NCBI GenBank assembly: GCA_028687205.1
Contig: JAQUAP010000054.1
Coordinates: 1 to 8,574, forward strand
Direction of reading: 5' to 3'
DNA length: 8,574 nucleotides
DNA from: Candidatus Omnitrophota bacterium
GTDB taxonomy: Bacteria; Omnitrophota; Gorgyraeia; Gygaellales; Profunditerraquicolaceae
In this document: positions 1-6,958 of the stretch, in pieces
Numbering within the stretch: position 1 is the first letter of the stretch
Layout: every line of letters begins with the position of its first letter
Translations under genes and position numbers: made by a program
Notes under the pieces: model-generated
Told to the model about the DNA's origin: nothing
Database searches by the model: none
What the model saw: only the letters and a program-made list of their open reading frames with translations

Positions 1-237
1 CCTTCCGGTTGAAGCATCTATGTTGGCATCTATCTGAGGATAAAGGGCGCTGGCGGTAATTTTCTTAGCGGCCTCGGATTGTTTTATCTCCTCTACTGCC
101 GCGATTAAATCCGGATGGTTTTTCGCCGCCTCCCTGATACAATCCTGCCAAGAGAGCATCTCATCGGCAAATACTAAGTTATAAAAAATAACCAGGAAAA
201 TTATCGTTATGAAATATGTTCTCATACGGCTAAACAT
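1..237 (-). CDS. TolC-family outer membrane efflux protein, N-terminal part (cut by window edge)
   Basis: Only the first 79 codons are present; the frame is open to the left edge. Residues 1-24 look like a signal peptide: a short basic start (MFSRMR), a hydrophobic stretch (about residues 8-23), and a probable cleavage near VFA-D. There is no lipobox, unlike the neighbouring channel gene. The mature start has LSWQDCIREAAKNHPDL followed by a helix rich in A, E and K, then LYPQID. This matches the opening of the TolC/OEP repeat, whose members form trimeric channels across the outer membrane and periplasm. A weak GAAAG ribosome site lies about 8 bases before the ATG at 237; an ATG at 225 is possible but has no visible site. 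The gene starts 30 bases after the upstream channel gene and is probably in the same operon. Its partner may be the RND pump here or another transporter beyond the edge. The family call is fairly firm; the partner is unknown. Confidence 0.8.
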   Translation of the reverse strand, partial: MFSRMRTYFITIIFLVIFYNLVFADEMLSWQDCIREAAKNHPDLIAAVEEIKQSEAAKKITASALYPQIDANIDASTGR

Positions 238-267
238 GTCAATCGCTTTCAGCGTTTTTGTTAAAGA

Positions 268-1803
268 TTAATCCCCCTTTACAGGCGGGGGAATATCTAA
301 TGCTGCCAATGGCTTTTTCCCGACAGCGCTATTCAGAACCGAAAGAATATTTTCTTCAAAGAAGTCCCGGCTAAATTGCCTGCGCCCATCCGCCTCATCC
401 AACCCGCCTCCGCCCAACGCCGCATAAGCCTTCACTTCGTTAACGAGCTTGGAGAGTTGCAGGTAAATAAGCTCCTGTTGTGCCCTATAAAGCGAGCGCT
501 GCGCATCAAGAACGCTCAAATAGCTGTCAATCCCATTGCTATAGCGTTTACTTGAGAGGTGATAAACCTTTTGCTCAGAATCAACCAGGGACTGTTGCGC
601 CGCGATTTGTTGGTCCACTGTACCTTGCACGGCCAAGACATCGGCTACCTCCCTAAAGGCCGTCTGGATGGTTTTCTCATACTTGGTCAGCGCGATTTTA
701 CGATCTGCTTCACTCACCCTATATGCTGCCCAGGTCTGCATATCAAAAATAGGCATTACCACCTGCGGTGAATAGATCCAGGTGCCCTTGCCGCTGGAGA
801 AGAGCCCGGATAAGGCGCTGCTTGCCGAACCAATGGCAGTTGTCAGCGAAATGCTGGGAAAAAATGCTGCCCGGGCCGCCCCAATATTGGCATAGGCGCC
901 TTTTAGCCGATGTTCCGCGTCAATAATATCCGGCCGCCTAAGAAGCACCTCGGAAGATAGTCCGGGAAAAATATCCTTGAGCGGACCAACACCTGTCAAA
1001 TCCAGAGGTAAAAGGTCTTCCGGCACAGCAGAACCGGCCAAAAGGTTCAATGCGTTTTGGTCCTGCGCTACCTGTTGTGTATATAGCGCAACATTTCTCC
1101 GGGCCGTATCCACCTGGGTCTGTGCCCGGTACAGGTCTATATCGCTTACAAGCTTAAGCTTATGCTTGCGCAGGATTAAATTGTAAACACCTTCCTGGGC
1201 CTTAAGGGTAGATTGCGCCAGGGTGACGTTCTCCCTGTCCGCAGCAATAGTCAGATAGACCCTGGCAACTTCAGACACCAGCGCAATCTGTGTGCTGCGC
1301 CGGGCCTCCTGCGTACCCAAATATTCTTCCAATGCCTGTTTGGTCAGGCTGCGGATACGGCCGAAAAAATCAATTTCCCAGGCAGTGATACCCAGATCAA
1401 CACTGTATTGTTCGGTTATATTCGAAGCTCCCGCGATTAAAAAATCGGAAGAAGTACGTTGTTTGGTGTAAACTCCCTCCGCATCGACAACCGGAAACAG
1501 GTTAGCCCTTTGGACGCCATACAAAGCCCGCGCCTCTTCTACATTCAAAGCGGCAAGCCGCAGGTTCCGGTTATTCTGAAGAGCTGTCTCAATGATCCGT
1601 CGCAGTTTTGGATCAGTGAAAAATTCCCGCCATCTCAATTGCGTGACATCCGGAACGCTCTCTGCCGGCTGCGGTTTCAAGTAGGCATCTCCGCTGGGCC
1701 AATTCCCGGGGATCGGAGCTACTGGCCGATTGTATTTCGGGGCCATAGTGCAGCCGCTTAAGGCAATAACAATTCCTAAAATAAAAACGGGTATTCGTTT
1801 CAT
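268..1803 (-). CDS. RND efflux outer membrane channel lipoprotein (OprM/NodT-type)
   Basis: This 511-residue protein is the outer membrane exit duct of a tripartite pump. Residues 1-18 are a lipoprotein signal ending in the lipobox ALSGC, with Cys18 as the acylated residue. Thr at +2 fits outer membrane sorting. Family marks include WEIDFFGRIRS (about 142-152), LLRRPDIIDAEHRL (287-300), GAARAAFFPSISL (308-320) and YSNGIDSYLSVLDAQRSLY (421-439). These correspond to the two OEP repeats of NodT/OprM-type proteins. I start it at the ATG at 1803 because this begins directly with the signal peptide. A longer frame from 1833 would add a non-signal leader and overlap the pump gene. The pump's TAA ends one base before this ATG and no good ribosome site is visible, so translation is probably coupled. 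About 45 residues follow the usual family end (AALGGGG, 461-467), finishing in a proline-rich tail of no known role. Confidence 0.95.
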   Translation of the reverse strand: MKRIPVFILGIVIALSGCTMAPKYNRPVAPIPGNWPSGDAYLKPQPAESVPDVTQLRWREFFTDPKLRRIIETALQNNRNLRLAALNVEEARALYGVQRANLFPVVDAEGVYTKQRTSSDFLIAGASNITEQYSVDLGITAWEIDFFGRIRSLTKQALEEYLGTQEARRSTQIALVSEVARVYLTIAADRENVTLAQSTLKAQEGVYNLILRKHKLKLVSDIDLYRAQTQVDTARRNVALYTQQVAQDQNALNLLAGSAVPEDLLPLDLTGVGPLKDIFPGLSSEVLLRRPDIIDAEHRLKGAYANIGAARAAFFPSISLTTAIGSASSALSGLFSSGKGTWIYSPQVVMPIFDMQTWAAYRVSEADRKIALTKYEKTIQTAFREVADVLAVQGTVDQQIAAQQSLVDSEQKVYHLSSKRYSNGIDSYLSVLDAQRSLYRAQQELIYLQLSKLVNEVKAYAALGGGGLDEADGRRQFSRDFFEENILSVLNSAVGKKPLAALDIPPPVKGD

Positions 1804-1804
1804 A

Positions 1805-4800
1805 TTAATTATTTTTCTGCAAATCCTTAACATCCGAAGCGACGGCTACAGCTTGCGCCAGCGATTCTCGCTTACGCCCAAAAAAGCGGGTTACCAGGAT
1901 AAAAAATAACGGTATAAAAATAAGGTCAATGAACGTAGCCGAAAGCATCCCGCCGACAACCGCCGTCCCAATGGCGTTTTGGGCCCCGGCCCCGGCTCCG
2001 GTGGTAACCGCCAACGGCAGGACACCGCAAAAGAAAGCCATGGAAGTCATGATAACCGGCCGGAATCGGGTTCTCGCTGCCCCCAGAGTTGCGTCAATTA
2101 TCTTTTCTCCGTGGCTCAAGCGCTGCTGCGCGAACTGAATGATCAGAATAGCGTTTTTAGTGGATAGCCCCAAAGTAGTAAGAAACCCGATCTGGAAGTA
2201 AACGTCATTGGGCATACCGCGTAAAGAAGTAGCCAGCGTCGCCCCAAAGACTCCCAACGGCAACATCAACAGATTAACGACAGGGATGCTCCAGCTTTCA
2301 TATAGCGCCGCTACGCACAAGAAAATAATCAGAATGGAAAAAGCGTAGAGCGGGCCTGTCTGGCTGCCAGCCTGCCTTTCCTGGTAAGAAAGGCCTGTCC
2401 AGTCGTAACCAAATTCACGCGGAAGTTTTGAAGCGAGCTCCTCCATAACCTGCATCGCCTCGCCGGAACTCCTGCCCCGCGCTGCCTCGCCCAGGATATT
2501 AATGGACGGAAAGGCATTGTAACGCTCTAATTTAGGAGAACCGAATATCCAGTGCCCGGAGGCGAAAGAAGAATAAGGCACCATCTTTCCCTGCGCGTTA
2601 CGCACATAAAGGTTTTTCAAATCTTCGGGTAACATGCGGTAAGGAGCGTCAGCTTGAATATCCACGTGCTTAATGCGGCCATCTTTAATAAAATCATTGA
2701 CGTAAGCGCTGCCAAAGGCAGTAGAAATCGTATCCTGGATAGAAGCGATAGAAACACCCAGGCTCCCGGCCTTCTCCCAATCCACATCTATTTTATACTG
2801 CGCCACATCCTCCAGCCCGTTAGCCCGCACGCGGGCTAGGCGCGGATCCTTATATGCATTATAAAGAAGCTGGTTACGCGCCTCCATCAACTTCTCATGG
2901 CCTGCGCCGCCGCGATCCTGCAGTTGAAAATCAAACCCTTTGGCGCTGCCCAATTCAACGATCGCCGGCGGAGCGAATACGAAAACCAGCGCCTCTTTAT
3001 AAGAAGCAAATTCCTTCATCGCGCGATCCGATATGGCATCTGCCTTTAACTCTGCCTTCTTACGTAAATCCCAATCCTTAAGCTTGATAAAAGCCATACC
3101 GGTATTTTGTCCGTGGCCGGATTGGTTCATGCCGGCAATCGTTAAAATAGATTCAATCGCGTCTTTTTCGTTGGTCAGAAAATACTGACGGACTTTTTCC
3201 ATCACTACTTCAGACTGCTCAAGTGTCGAGCCCGAAGGTAAATTACCCATAATAATCAAAATCCCCTGGTCTTCATCCGGCAGATAGCCTGTGGGCATCC
3301 TCAAGAAAACAAATAACATCGCTGCTACGATTAAAAAATAGAAAAATATATAACGTGCACTCTGGCTAAACGAACGCGCTACCATACGCACGTAAAAATC
3401 GCGCACCTTAAAGAAAGACCGGCTGAACCAGATAAAGAAAGGACGCAGCAACCTGATCCCGCTTTCTCCAAGATGATGCCCCTTGGCCACCGGCTTTAGG
3501 AAAGTCGCGCAGAGGACCGGCGTCAAAATCAAGGCCACAACTACCGAAAGAAGCATAGAGGCAATAATCGTTACGGAAAACTGGCGGTAAATAACGCCGG
3601 TAGACCCGGTAAAAAACGCCATCGGCCCAAAAACCGCTGAGAGCACCAGGCCGATACCGATTAACGCGGGAGTAATCTGTCCCATAGACTTGGCAGCAGC
3701 CTCCCGCGGCAAGAGTCCTTCCTCGCTCATCAGCCGCTCCACATTCTCCACGACGACGATAGCGTCATCCACCAAAAGGCCGATTGCCAAAACCATGGCA
3801 AACATCGTCAACATGTTAATTGAATATCCGAAAAACGCCAACACCCCAAAAGTACCCAGCAATACCACCGGCACCGCGATTGTCGGAATCAAGGTTGCCC
3901 GCATGTTCCCCATAAACAAATACATTACCAGAAAAACCAGGAAAATTGCCACGACCAATGTTTTAGCTACCTCTTTAATGGCTACCCGGGTAAAAGGAGT
4001 GGTATCATAGGGATAATTTGCTTTCATTCCCTGCGGAAAATAACGGCTCAACTCTTGCATCTTCGCTTTGATGGCATCAACGGTCTTCAGCGCATTAGCG
4101 CCTGGCTCCTGGCGGATAGCAATAGCTGTCGAAGGCTGCCCCTTATTGAAGTAAACTTTCGTGTCAGCCTGGTCGCTGCCTAACGCTGCGCGCCCCACAT
4201 CTTTAATGCGGATAGTTGAACCGTCCGGATTGATACGAATAGGTATATTAGCAAACTCTTCAGGGGTCTTAAGCAGGCTCTGCACAATGATAGATGCGTT
4301 CAAACGCTGCCCTTCCACTGCCGGAGCGCCGCCGAACTGCCCGCCGGAGATCTCAACGTTGTATTTTTGCAGCGCCTGAGTAACATCTTCCACTGTCAAG
4401 CCGAAGCTCGTCAGCTTCCTGGGGTCAAACCAGACGCGCATAGCGTATTCGCTGCCAAACCCTTCTGCTTCGCCGACTCCGGGAACACGCGCTAGCACGG
4501 GCTGGATTACACTAAGCATATAATCGCGCAAATCAATTTCACTCATGCTGCCGTCTTCAGAAACCAGCCCTATAAGTAAAAGATAATTGTGAGTGGATTT
4601 TTGAACCGAAACGCCCCGGCGTTGCACTGAATCAGGAAGCCGCGGCATTGCCAATTGAAGCTTATTCTGCACCTTAGTCCAGGCGATATCCGGATCAGTC
4701 CCCGGAGCAAAAGTCAATTCAATGGAAGACATACCGGAAGAATCGCTGCTGCTGGACATATACAACATCTTGTCCAAACCGGTCATTTGTTGCTCGATAA

Positions 4801-4993
4801 TCTGCGTAACACTGTTTTCTACGGTTTCCGCCGAAGCGCCGGTATAAAGTGAACTGATCCGGATGGATGGCGGGGCAATAGGCGGATATTGGGCAATAGG
4901 CAGAGTATAGATTGCCAGTCCGCCCAACACCATAATCAGGATGGCAATCACCCAGGCGAAAACAGGCCGCTCAAGAAAGAATTTTGATAACAT
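1805..4993 (-). CDS. RND multidrug efflux pump, HAE1 family (AcrB/MexB-like)
   Basis: This 1062-residue inner-membrane pump is the full family length. It would form a trimer driving proton-coupled export of hydrophobic or amphiphilic compounds. It opens with FFLERPVFAWVIAILIM (TM1), then a large periplasmic loop, TM2-6 (about 343-500), TM7 (about 545-565), a second periplasmic loop, and TM8-12 (about 880-1037). The proton-relay residues align with AcrB: Asp409 and Asp410 in GLLVDDAIVVVEN (AcrB D407/D408), Lys946 in GLSTKNAIL (K940), Arg976 (R971) and Thr983 (T978). Residues GFDFQLQD (687-694) and GQNTGMAFIKLKDW (628-641) also match HAE1 pumps, which separates it from metal-exporting HME and SecDF types. 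The relay looks intact, so the pump should be active. A GGGG ribosome site lies 7 bases before the ATG. The adaptor gene ends 34 bases upstream and the channel gene starts 1 base downstream. Substrate range cannot be read from the sequence. Confidence 0.97.
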   Translation of the reverse strand: MLSKFFLERPVFAWVIAILIMVLGGLAIYTLPIAQYPPIAPPSIRISSLYTGASAETVENSVTQIIEQQMTGLDKMLYMSSSSDSSGMSSIELTFAPGTDPDIAWTKVQNKLQLAMPRLPDSVQRRGVSVQKSTHNYLLLIGLVSEDGSMSEIDLRDYMLSVIQPVLARVPGVGEAEGFGSEYAMRVWFDPRKLTSFGLTVEDVTQALQKYNVEISGGQFGGAPAVEGQRLNASIIVQSLLKTPEEFANIPIRINPDGSTIRIKDVGRAALGSDQADTKVYFNKGQPSTAIAIRQEPGANALKTVDAIKAKMQELSRYFPQGMKANYPYDTTPFTRVAIKEVAKTLVVAIFLVFLVMYLFMGNMRATLIPTIAVPVVLLGTFGVLAFFGYSINMLTMFAMVLAIGLLVDDAIVVVENVERLMSEEGLLPREAAAKSMGQITPALIGIGLVLSAVFGPMAFFTGSTGVIYRQFSVTIIASMLLSVVVALILTPVLCATFLKPVAKGHHLGESGIRLLRPFFIWFSRSFFKVRDFYVRMVARSFSQSARYIFFYFLIVAAMLFVFLRMPTGYLPDEDQGILIIMGNLPSGSTLEQSEVVMEKVRQYFLTNEKDAIESILTIAGMNQSGHGQNTGMAFIKLKDWDLRKKAELKADAISDRAMKEFASYKEALVFVFAPPAIVELGSAKGFDFQLQDRGGAGHEKLMEARNQLLYNAYKDPRLARVRANGLEDVAQYKIDVDWEKAGSLGVSIASIQDTISTAFGSAYVNDFIKDGRIKHVDIQADAPYRMLPEDLKNLYVRNAQGKMVPYSSFASGHWIFGSPKLERYNAFPSINILGEAARGRSSGEAMQVMEELASKLPREFGYDWTGLSYQERQAGSQTGPLYAFSILIIFLCVAALYESWSIPVVNLLMLPLGVFGATLATSLRGMPNDVYFQIGFLTTLGLSTKNAILIIQFAQQRLSHGEKIIDATLGAARTRFRPVIMTSMAFFCGVLPLAVTTGAGAGAQNAIGTAVVGGMLSATFIDLIFIPLFFILVTRFFGRKRESLAQAVAVASDVKDLQKNN

Positions 4994-5027
4994 AAGATTT
5001 CCCCGTTTATTTCATATTCGCAGATCT

Positions 5028-6131
5028 CTAGTTCGACTTTTGGTCAAACGCAACAATTTTTACTGAAGCGCCGGGCCCGGCTCTCTGAACACCTTCGACA
5101 ATTACCCGGTCACCGGTTTGCAGGCCTGAAGAAACCAGCCATTTATCGCCAATAGCCCGATCGAGCGTAAGTATCCGTTGCTGAACCTTATTTTCAGCAT
5201 CCACGATCAACGCGAAGGCTTCGCCTTTCGGGTTACGGAAAACACCCTGCTGCGGGACAAGAATGGCCTGCTCATTGATACCTTCTATAATAACCGCCCG
5301 GACGAACATGCCCGACAAAAGAAAACCTTCCGGATTAGGAAAGATTGCCCGCAAAATAACTGAACCAGTCGTCGAATCCACCGTGACATCCTGGAATTGA
5401 AGCGTCCCATCCGAAGAATATGTTGTGCCATCTTCCAGAATGAGCTTTACCTTGTTTTGATTTATTTTATCATGATTGAGGCGGCCATCCTCCAGGCTGC
5501 GCCGCAGGCGGAGCAACTCAGAGGTAGATTGAGGAATATCCACATAAATCGGGTCTAATTGTTGGACAGTCGCCAAAGCTGTAGCTTGATATGCCGTTAC
5601 AATGTCGCCGTCAGTTACGCTAGAAGTACCGATGCGGCCGCTGATCGGCGAGACAACTTTAGTGTAATTAAGATTGATGCGGGCAGTTTCGAGTTCTGCT
5701 GTTGCCTGTTTCAAGGCGGCTTCCGCGTCATCAAATTCCTGTTGGCTAACCGCTCTTTCAACCAGCGCTTCCTTGTAGCGCTCAGCTCTCAACTGGAGAG
5801 CCGGCAGATTAGCTTTGGCTTTATCATACGCTGCTTGATACGGCGCGGGATCGATCTGGTAAAGCACCTGGCCAGCCTTGACCTCAGAACCTTCCGTAAA
5901 CAAACGCTTTTGGATAAGGCCGTTAACCTGAGGCCGGATCTCGGCAATAAGAAAAGCTGTTGTCCGGCCGGGTAATTCAGTCGTGATAACCTGTTGCTGC
6001 AGACGCACAGTAAAGACAGTAACTTCGGGTCCCTGCGGAATAGCCTTACTTTTCTGCCCACAGCCAACAATAGCCAGCAATAGAAAACATATCCCTGAAA
6101 GCTTAAGAACCGGTTTTAATTTATTTTGCAT
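5028..6131 (-). CDS. RND efflux periplasmic adaptor lipoprotein (AcrA/MexA-like)
   Basis: This 367-residue membrane fusion protein links the pump to the outer membrane channel. Residues 1-24 form a lipoprotein signal with lipobox AIVGC (Cys24), anchoring it to the inner membrane on the periplasmic side. The domain order is standard: first lipoyl half (about 61-94, with IRPQVNGLIQKRLFTEGSEV), alpha-hairpin (about 95-152, with AVSQQEFDDAEAALKQA), second lipoyl half (about 156-182, with SPISGRIGTSSVTDG), beta-barrel (about 190-285) and membrane-proximal domain (about 286-360, with VPQQGVF and QTGDRVIVEG). I start it at the ATG at 6131 because a GGAG ribosome site sits 5 bases upstream and the signal peptide begins there. 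An upstream in-frame start at 6227 would overlap the regulator's coding end and add a hydrophilic leader. It is preceded by the tetR-type gene (37-base gap) and followed by the pump gene (34-base gap). Confidence 0.96.
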   Translation of the reverse strand: MQNKLKPVLKLSGICFLLLAIVGCGQKSKAIPQGPEVTVFTVRLQQQVITTELPGRTTAFLIAEIRPQVNGLIQKRLFTEGSEVKAGQVLYQIDPAPYQAAYDKAKANLPALQLRAERYKEALVERAVSQQEFDDAEAALKQATAELETARINLNYTKVVSPISGRIGTSSVTDGDIVTAYQATALATVQQLDPIYVDIPQSTSELLRLRRSLEDGRLNHDKINQNKVKLILEDGTTYSSDGTLQFQDVTVDSTTGSVILRAIFPNPEGFLLSGMFVRAVIIEGINEQAILVPQQGVFRNPKGEAFALIVDAENKVQQRILTLDRAIGDKWLVSSGLQTGDRVIVEGVQRAGPGASVKIVAFDQKSN

Positions 6132-6168
6132 TTTTTCTCCAGGCCAATAATAAAATTCATCGTAGCGA

Positions 6169-6780
6169 TCATTTTTTTCTGCCTGCTCCGCTGAGGAATA
6201 TATCCAGGATAAAATCTGCGGCATCATCCAGTTTCCTCTTGTCCTTCGAGCTATCTTTTAACCAGTCAAAAATAACTGTCATGAAGATAGCGCCGAGTAT
6301 ATCGGATATCTGCGTAGCGCTGAAATCATGCCTGATTATCTTCTGCTGCTGGCCGCTCTTGATTAACTCAATAACCAACTCTTTATTCTGCTGCATCGTC
6401 GCGGAACGGGCAAGCTTACCTTCTTTTAAGATCTGCCCCTTAGTCCTCTCTGAAAAGAATATCCTGAAGAAATCCTGGTTTTTTTCAAAGTGGTTCAGGC
6501 TTTCCCGTATAAAGATGCGCAACTTATCTTCGGCATCGGCCACATGCGCCGTCTTATCTTTCAATACGGCCGTTAAATTGCGCATCTTTTCTTCAAGGAG
6601 CGAGAAATAAAGCGCCTCCTTGTCTTTAAAATATAAATAGACCGTGCCTGTGGCGTACTCTGCCTCACGGGCAATATCCTGTATCGTGGCATCGTGGTAG
6701 CCCTTCAAAGCAAAGACACGTTCGGCAGCGGACATGATATCGGCTTTACGCAGCTCCCTGTCTCTCTCCTTGCGGCTCAT
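6169..6780 (-). CDS. TetR/AcrR-family transcriptional regulator, likely local repressor of the efflux operon
   Basis: This 203-residue protein has the TetR N-terminal DNA-binding domain: an opening helix (ADIMSAAERVFALKGYHDA, about 13-31) and a helix-turn-helix (TIQDIAREAEYATGTVYLYFKDKEAL, about 32-57) with the hallmark TGTVYLYFKDKEAL. The C-terminal half is helical and variable, as expected for a ligand-binding and dimer domain, so the inducer is unknown. I chose the ATG at 6780 because AAAGG lies 5 bases before it and it gives the usual TetR length. The frame stays open to a TTG at 6873 and includes an ATG at 6837. However, the TTG is part of a consensus -35 box, and the ATG at 6837 falls at the predicted transcription start, so it would be leaderless. 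As first gene of the efflux operon it probably represses itself and the pump genes, being released when a pump substrate binds. That role is inferred from position and family. Confidence 0.93.
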   Translation of the reverse strand: MSRKERDRELRKADIMSAAERVFALKGYHDATIQDIAREAEYATGTVYLYFKDKEALYFSLLEEKMRNLTAVLKDKTAHVADAEDKLRIFIRESLNHFEKNQDFFRIFFSERTKGQILKEGKLARSATMQQNKELVIELIKSGQQQKIIRHDFSATQISDILGAIFMTVIFDWLKDSSKDKRKLDDAADFILDIFLSGAGRKK

Positions 6781-6821
6781 ATTAGCCTTTACCCTGCCAT
6801 TCCCGATTAAATCTTCAATTA

Positions 6822-6837
6822 ATGAATTTGTATTCAT
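6822..6837 (-). promoter_or_regulatory. Candidate TetR operator (6-4-6 palindrome)
   Basis: Read on the minus strand the site is ATGAAT-ACAA-ATTCAT: a perfect 6-base inverted repeat around a 4-base spacer. It lies at and just downstream of the predicted transcription start of the regulator-efflux operon. A third ATGAAT copy sits upstream in the promoter spacer (about 6852-6857), in direct orientation. The placement suits autorepression by the TetR-family protein encoded just downstream. The DNA is AT-rich, so a chance palindrome is possible. Confidence 0.4.
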
Positions 6838-6844
6838 ATTTAGT

Positions 6845-6873
6845 ATGCTACATTCATTTTTAGCTTTTGTCAA
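6845..6873 (-). promoter_or_regulatory. Sigma-70-type promoter of the tetR-efflux operon
   Basis: On the minus strand there is a perfect -35 box TTGACA (6873-6868), a 17-base spacer, and a -10 box TAGCAT (6850-6845; four of six consensus positions). Transcription would start near 6838, giving a leader of about 58 bases before the ATG at 6780. The DNA just upstream of the -35 is the A/T-rich end of the palindromic repeat, which could act like an UP element. No other promoter of this quality was noticed further into the operon. Confidence 0.65.
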
Positions 6874-6950
6874 GTAAAAAATAAAGGGGACGTTTCTATT
6901 TTTTCTGGCTATAGGTAACTAAAAAAATAGAAACGTCCCCTTTATTTTAC
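6874..6950. repeat. Long near-perfect palindrome (MITE/REP-like hairpin), probably also the thi4 terminator
   Basis: Two 27-base arms (6878-6904 and 6922-6948) are perfect reverse complements around a 17-base loop (6905-6921). Allowing a 2-base A bulge, pairing extends to 6874 and 6950. Each arm holds the core AAAGGGGACGTTTCTA flanked by A/T runs. It begins 8 bases after the thi4 stop codon and ends one base before the -35 box of the next operon. On the minus strand the stem ends in CCCC followed by a T-rich run (TTTATTTTTT), so it could terminate thi4 transcription. The length and perfection exceed an ordinary terminator. The core resembles, from memory only, dispersed palindromes found near REP-associated tyrosine transposases in some environmental bacteria. 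No transposase is present in this window and no target-site duplication is obvious. Confidence 0.85.
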
Positions 6951-6958
6951 CTACGGAA

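Noticed and set aside
244..259. Short hairpin CGCT-TTC-AGCG followed by TTTTT on the plus strand, between the two channel genes
   Set aside because: The stem is only 4 bases and the T run follows it only in the plus direction, where no gene is transcribed. It is not a terminator for the minus-strand operon.
3690..4010. Plus-strand open frame of 106 residues opposite the pump gene
   Set aside because: It is antisense to the conserved membrane core of the RND pump, shows no recognisable domain and has no sign of its own promoter. It is a shadow of a strongly coding minus-strand frame.
5559..5975. Plus-strand open frame of 138 residues opposite the adaptor gene
   Set aside because: This is the longest antisense frame, but it lies wholly inside the adaptor coding region and its translation is low-complexity without any family motif.
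5789..6070. Minus-strand 93-residue frame inside the adaptor gene
   Set aside because: It lies in another frame of a clear adaptor gene. Its arginine- and leucine-rich translation is typical of an out-of-frame read.
6132..6227. N-terminal extension of the adaptor frame up to 6227
   Set aside because: It would overlap the end of the regulator gene and place a hydrophilic leader before an evident lipoprotein signal peptide. The ATG at 6131 has a good ribosome site.
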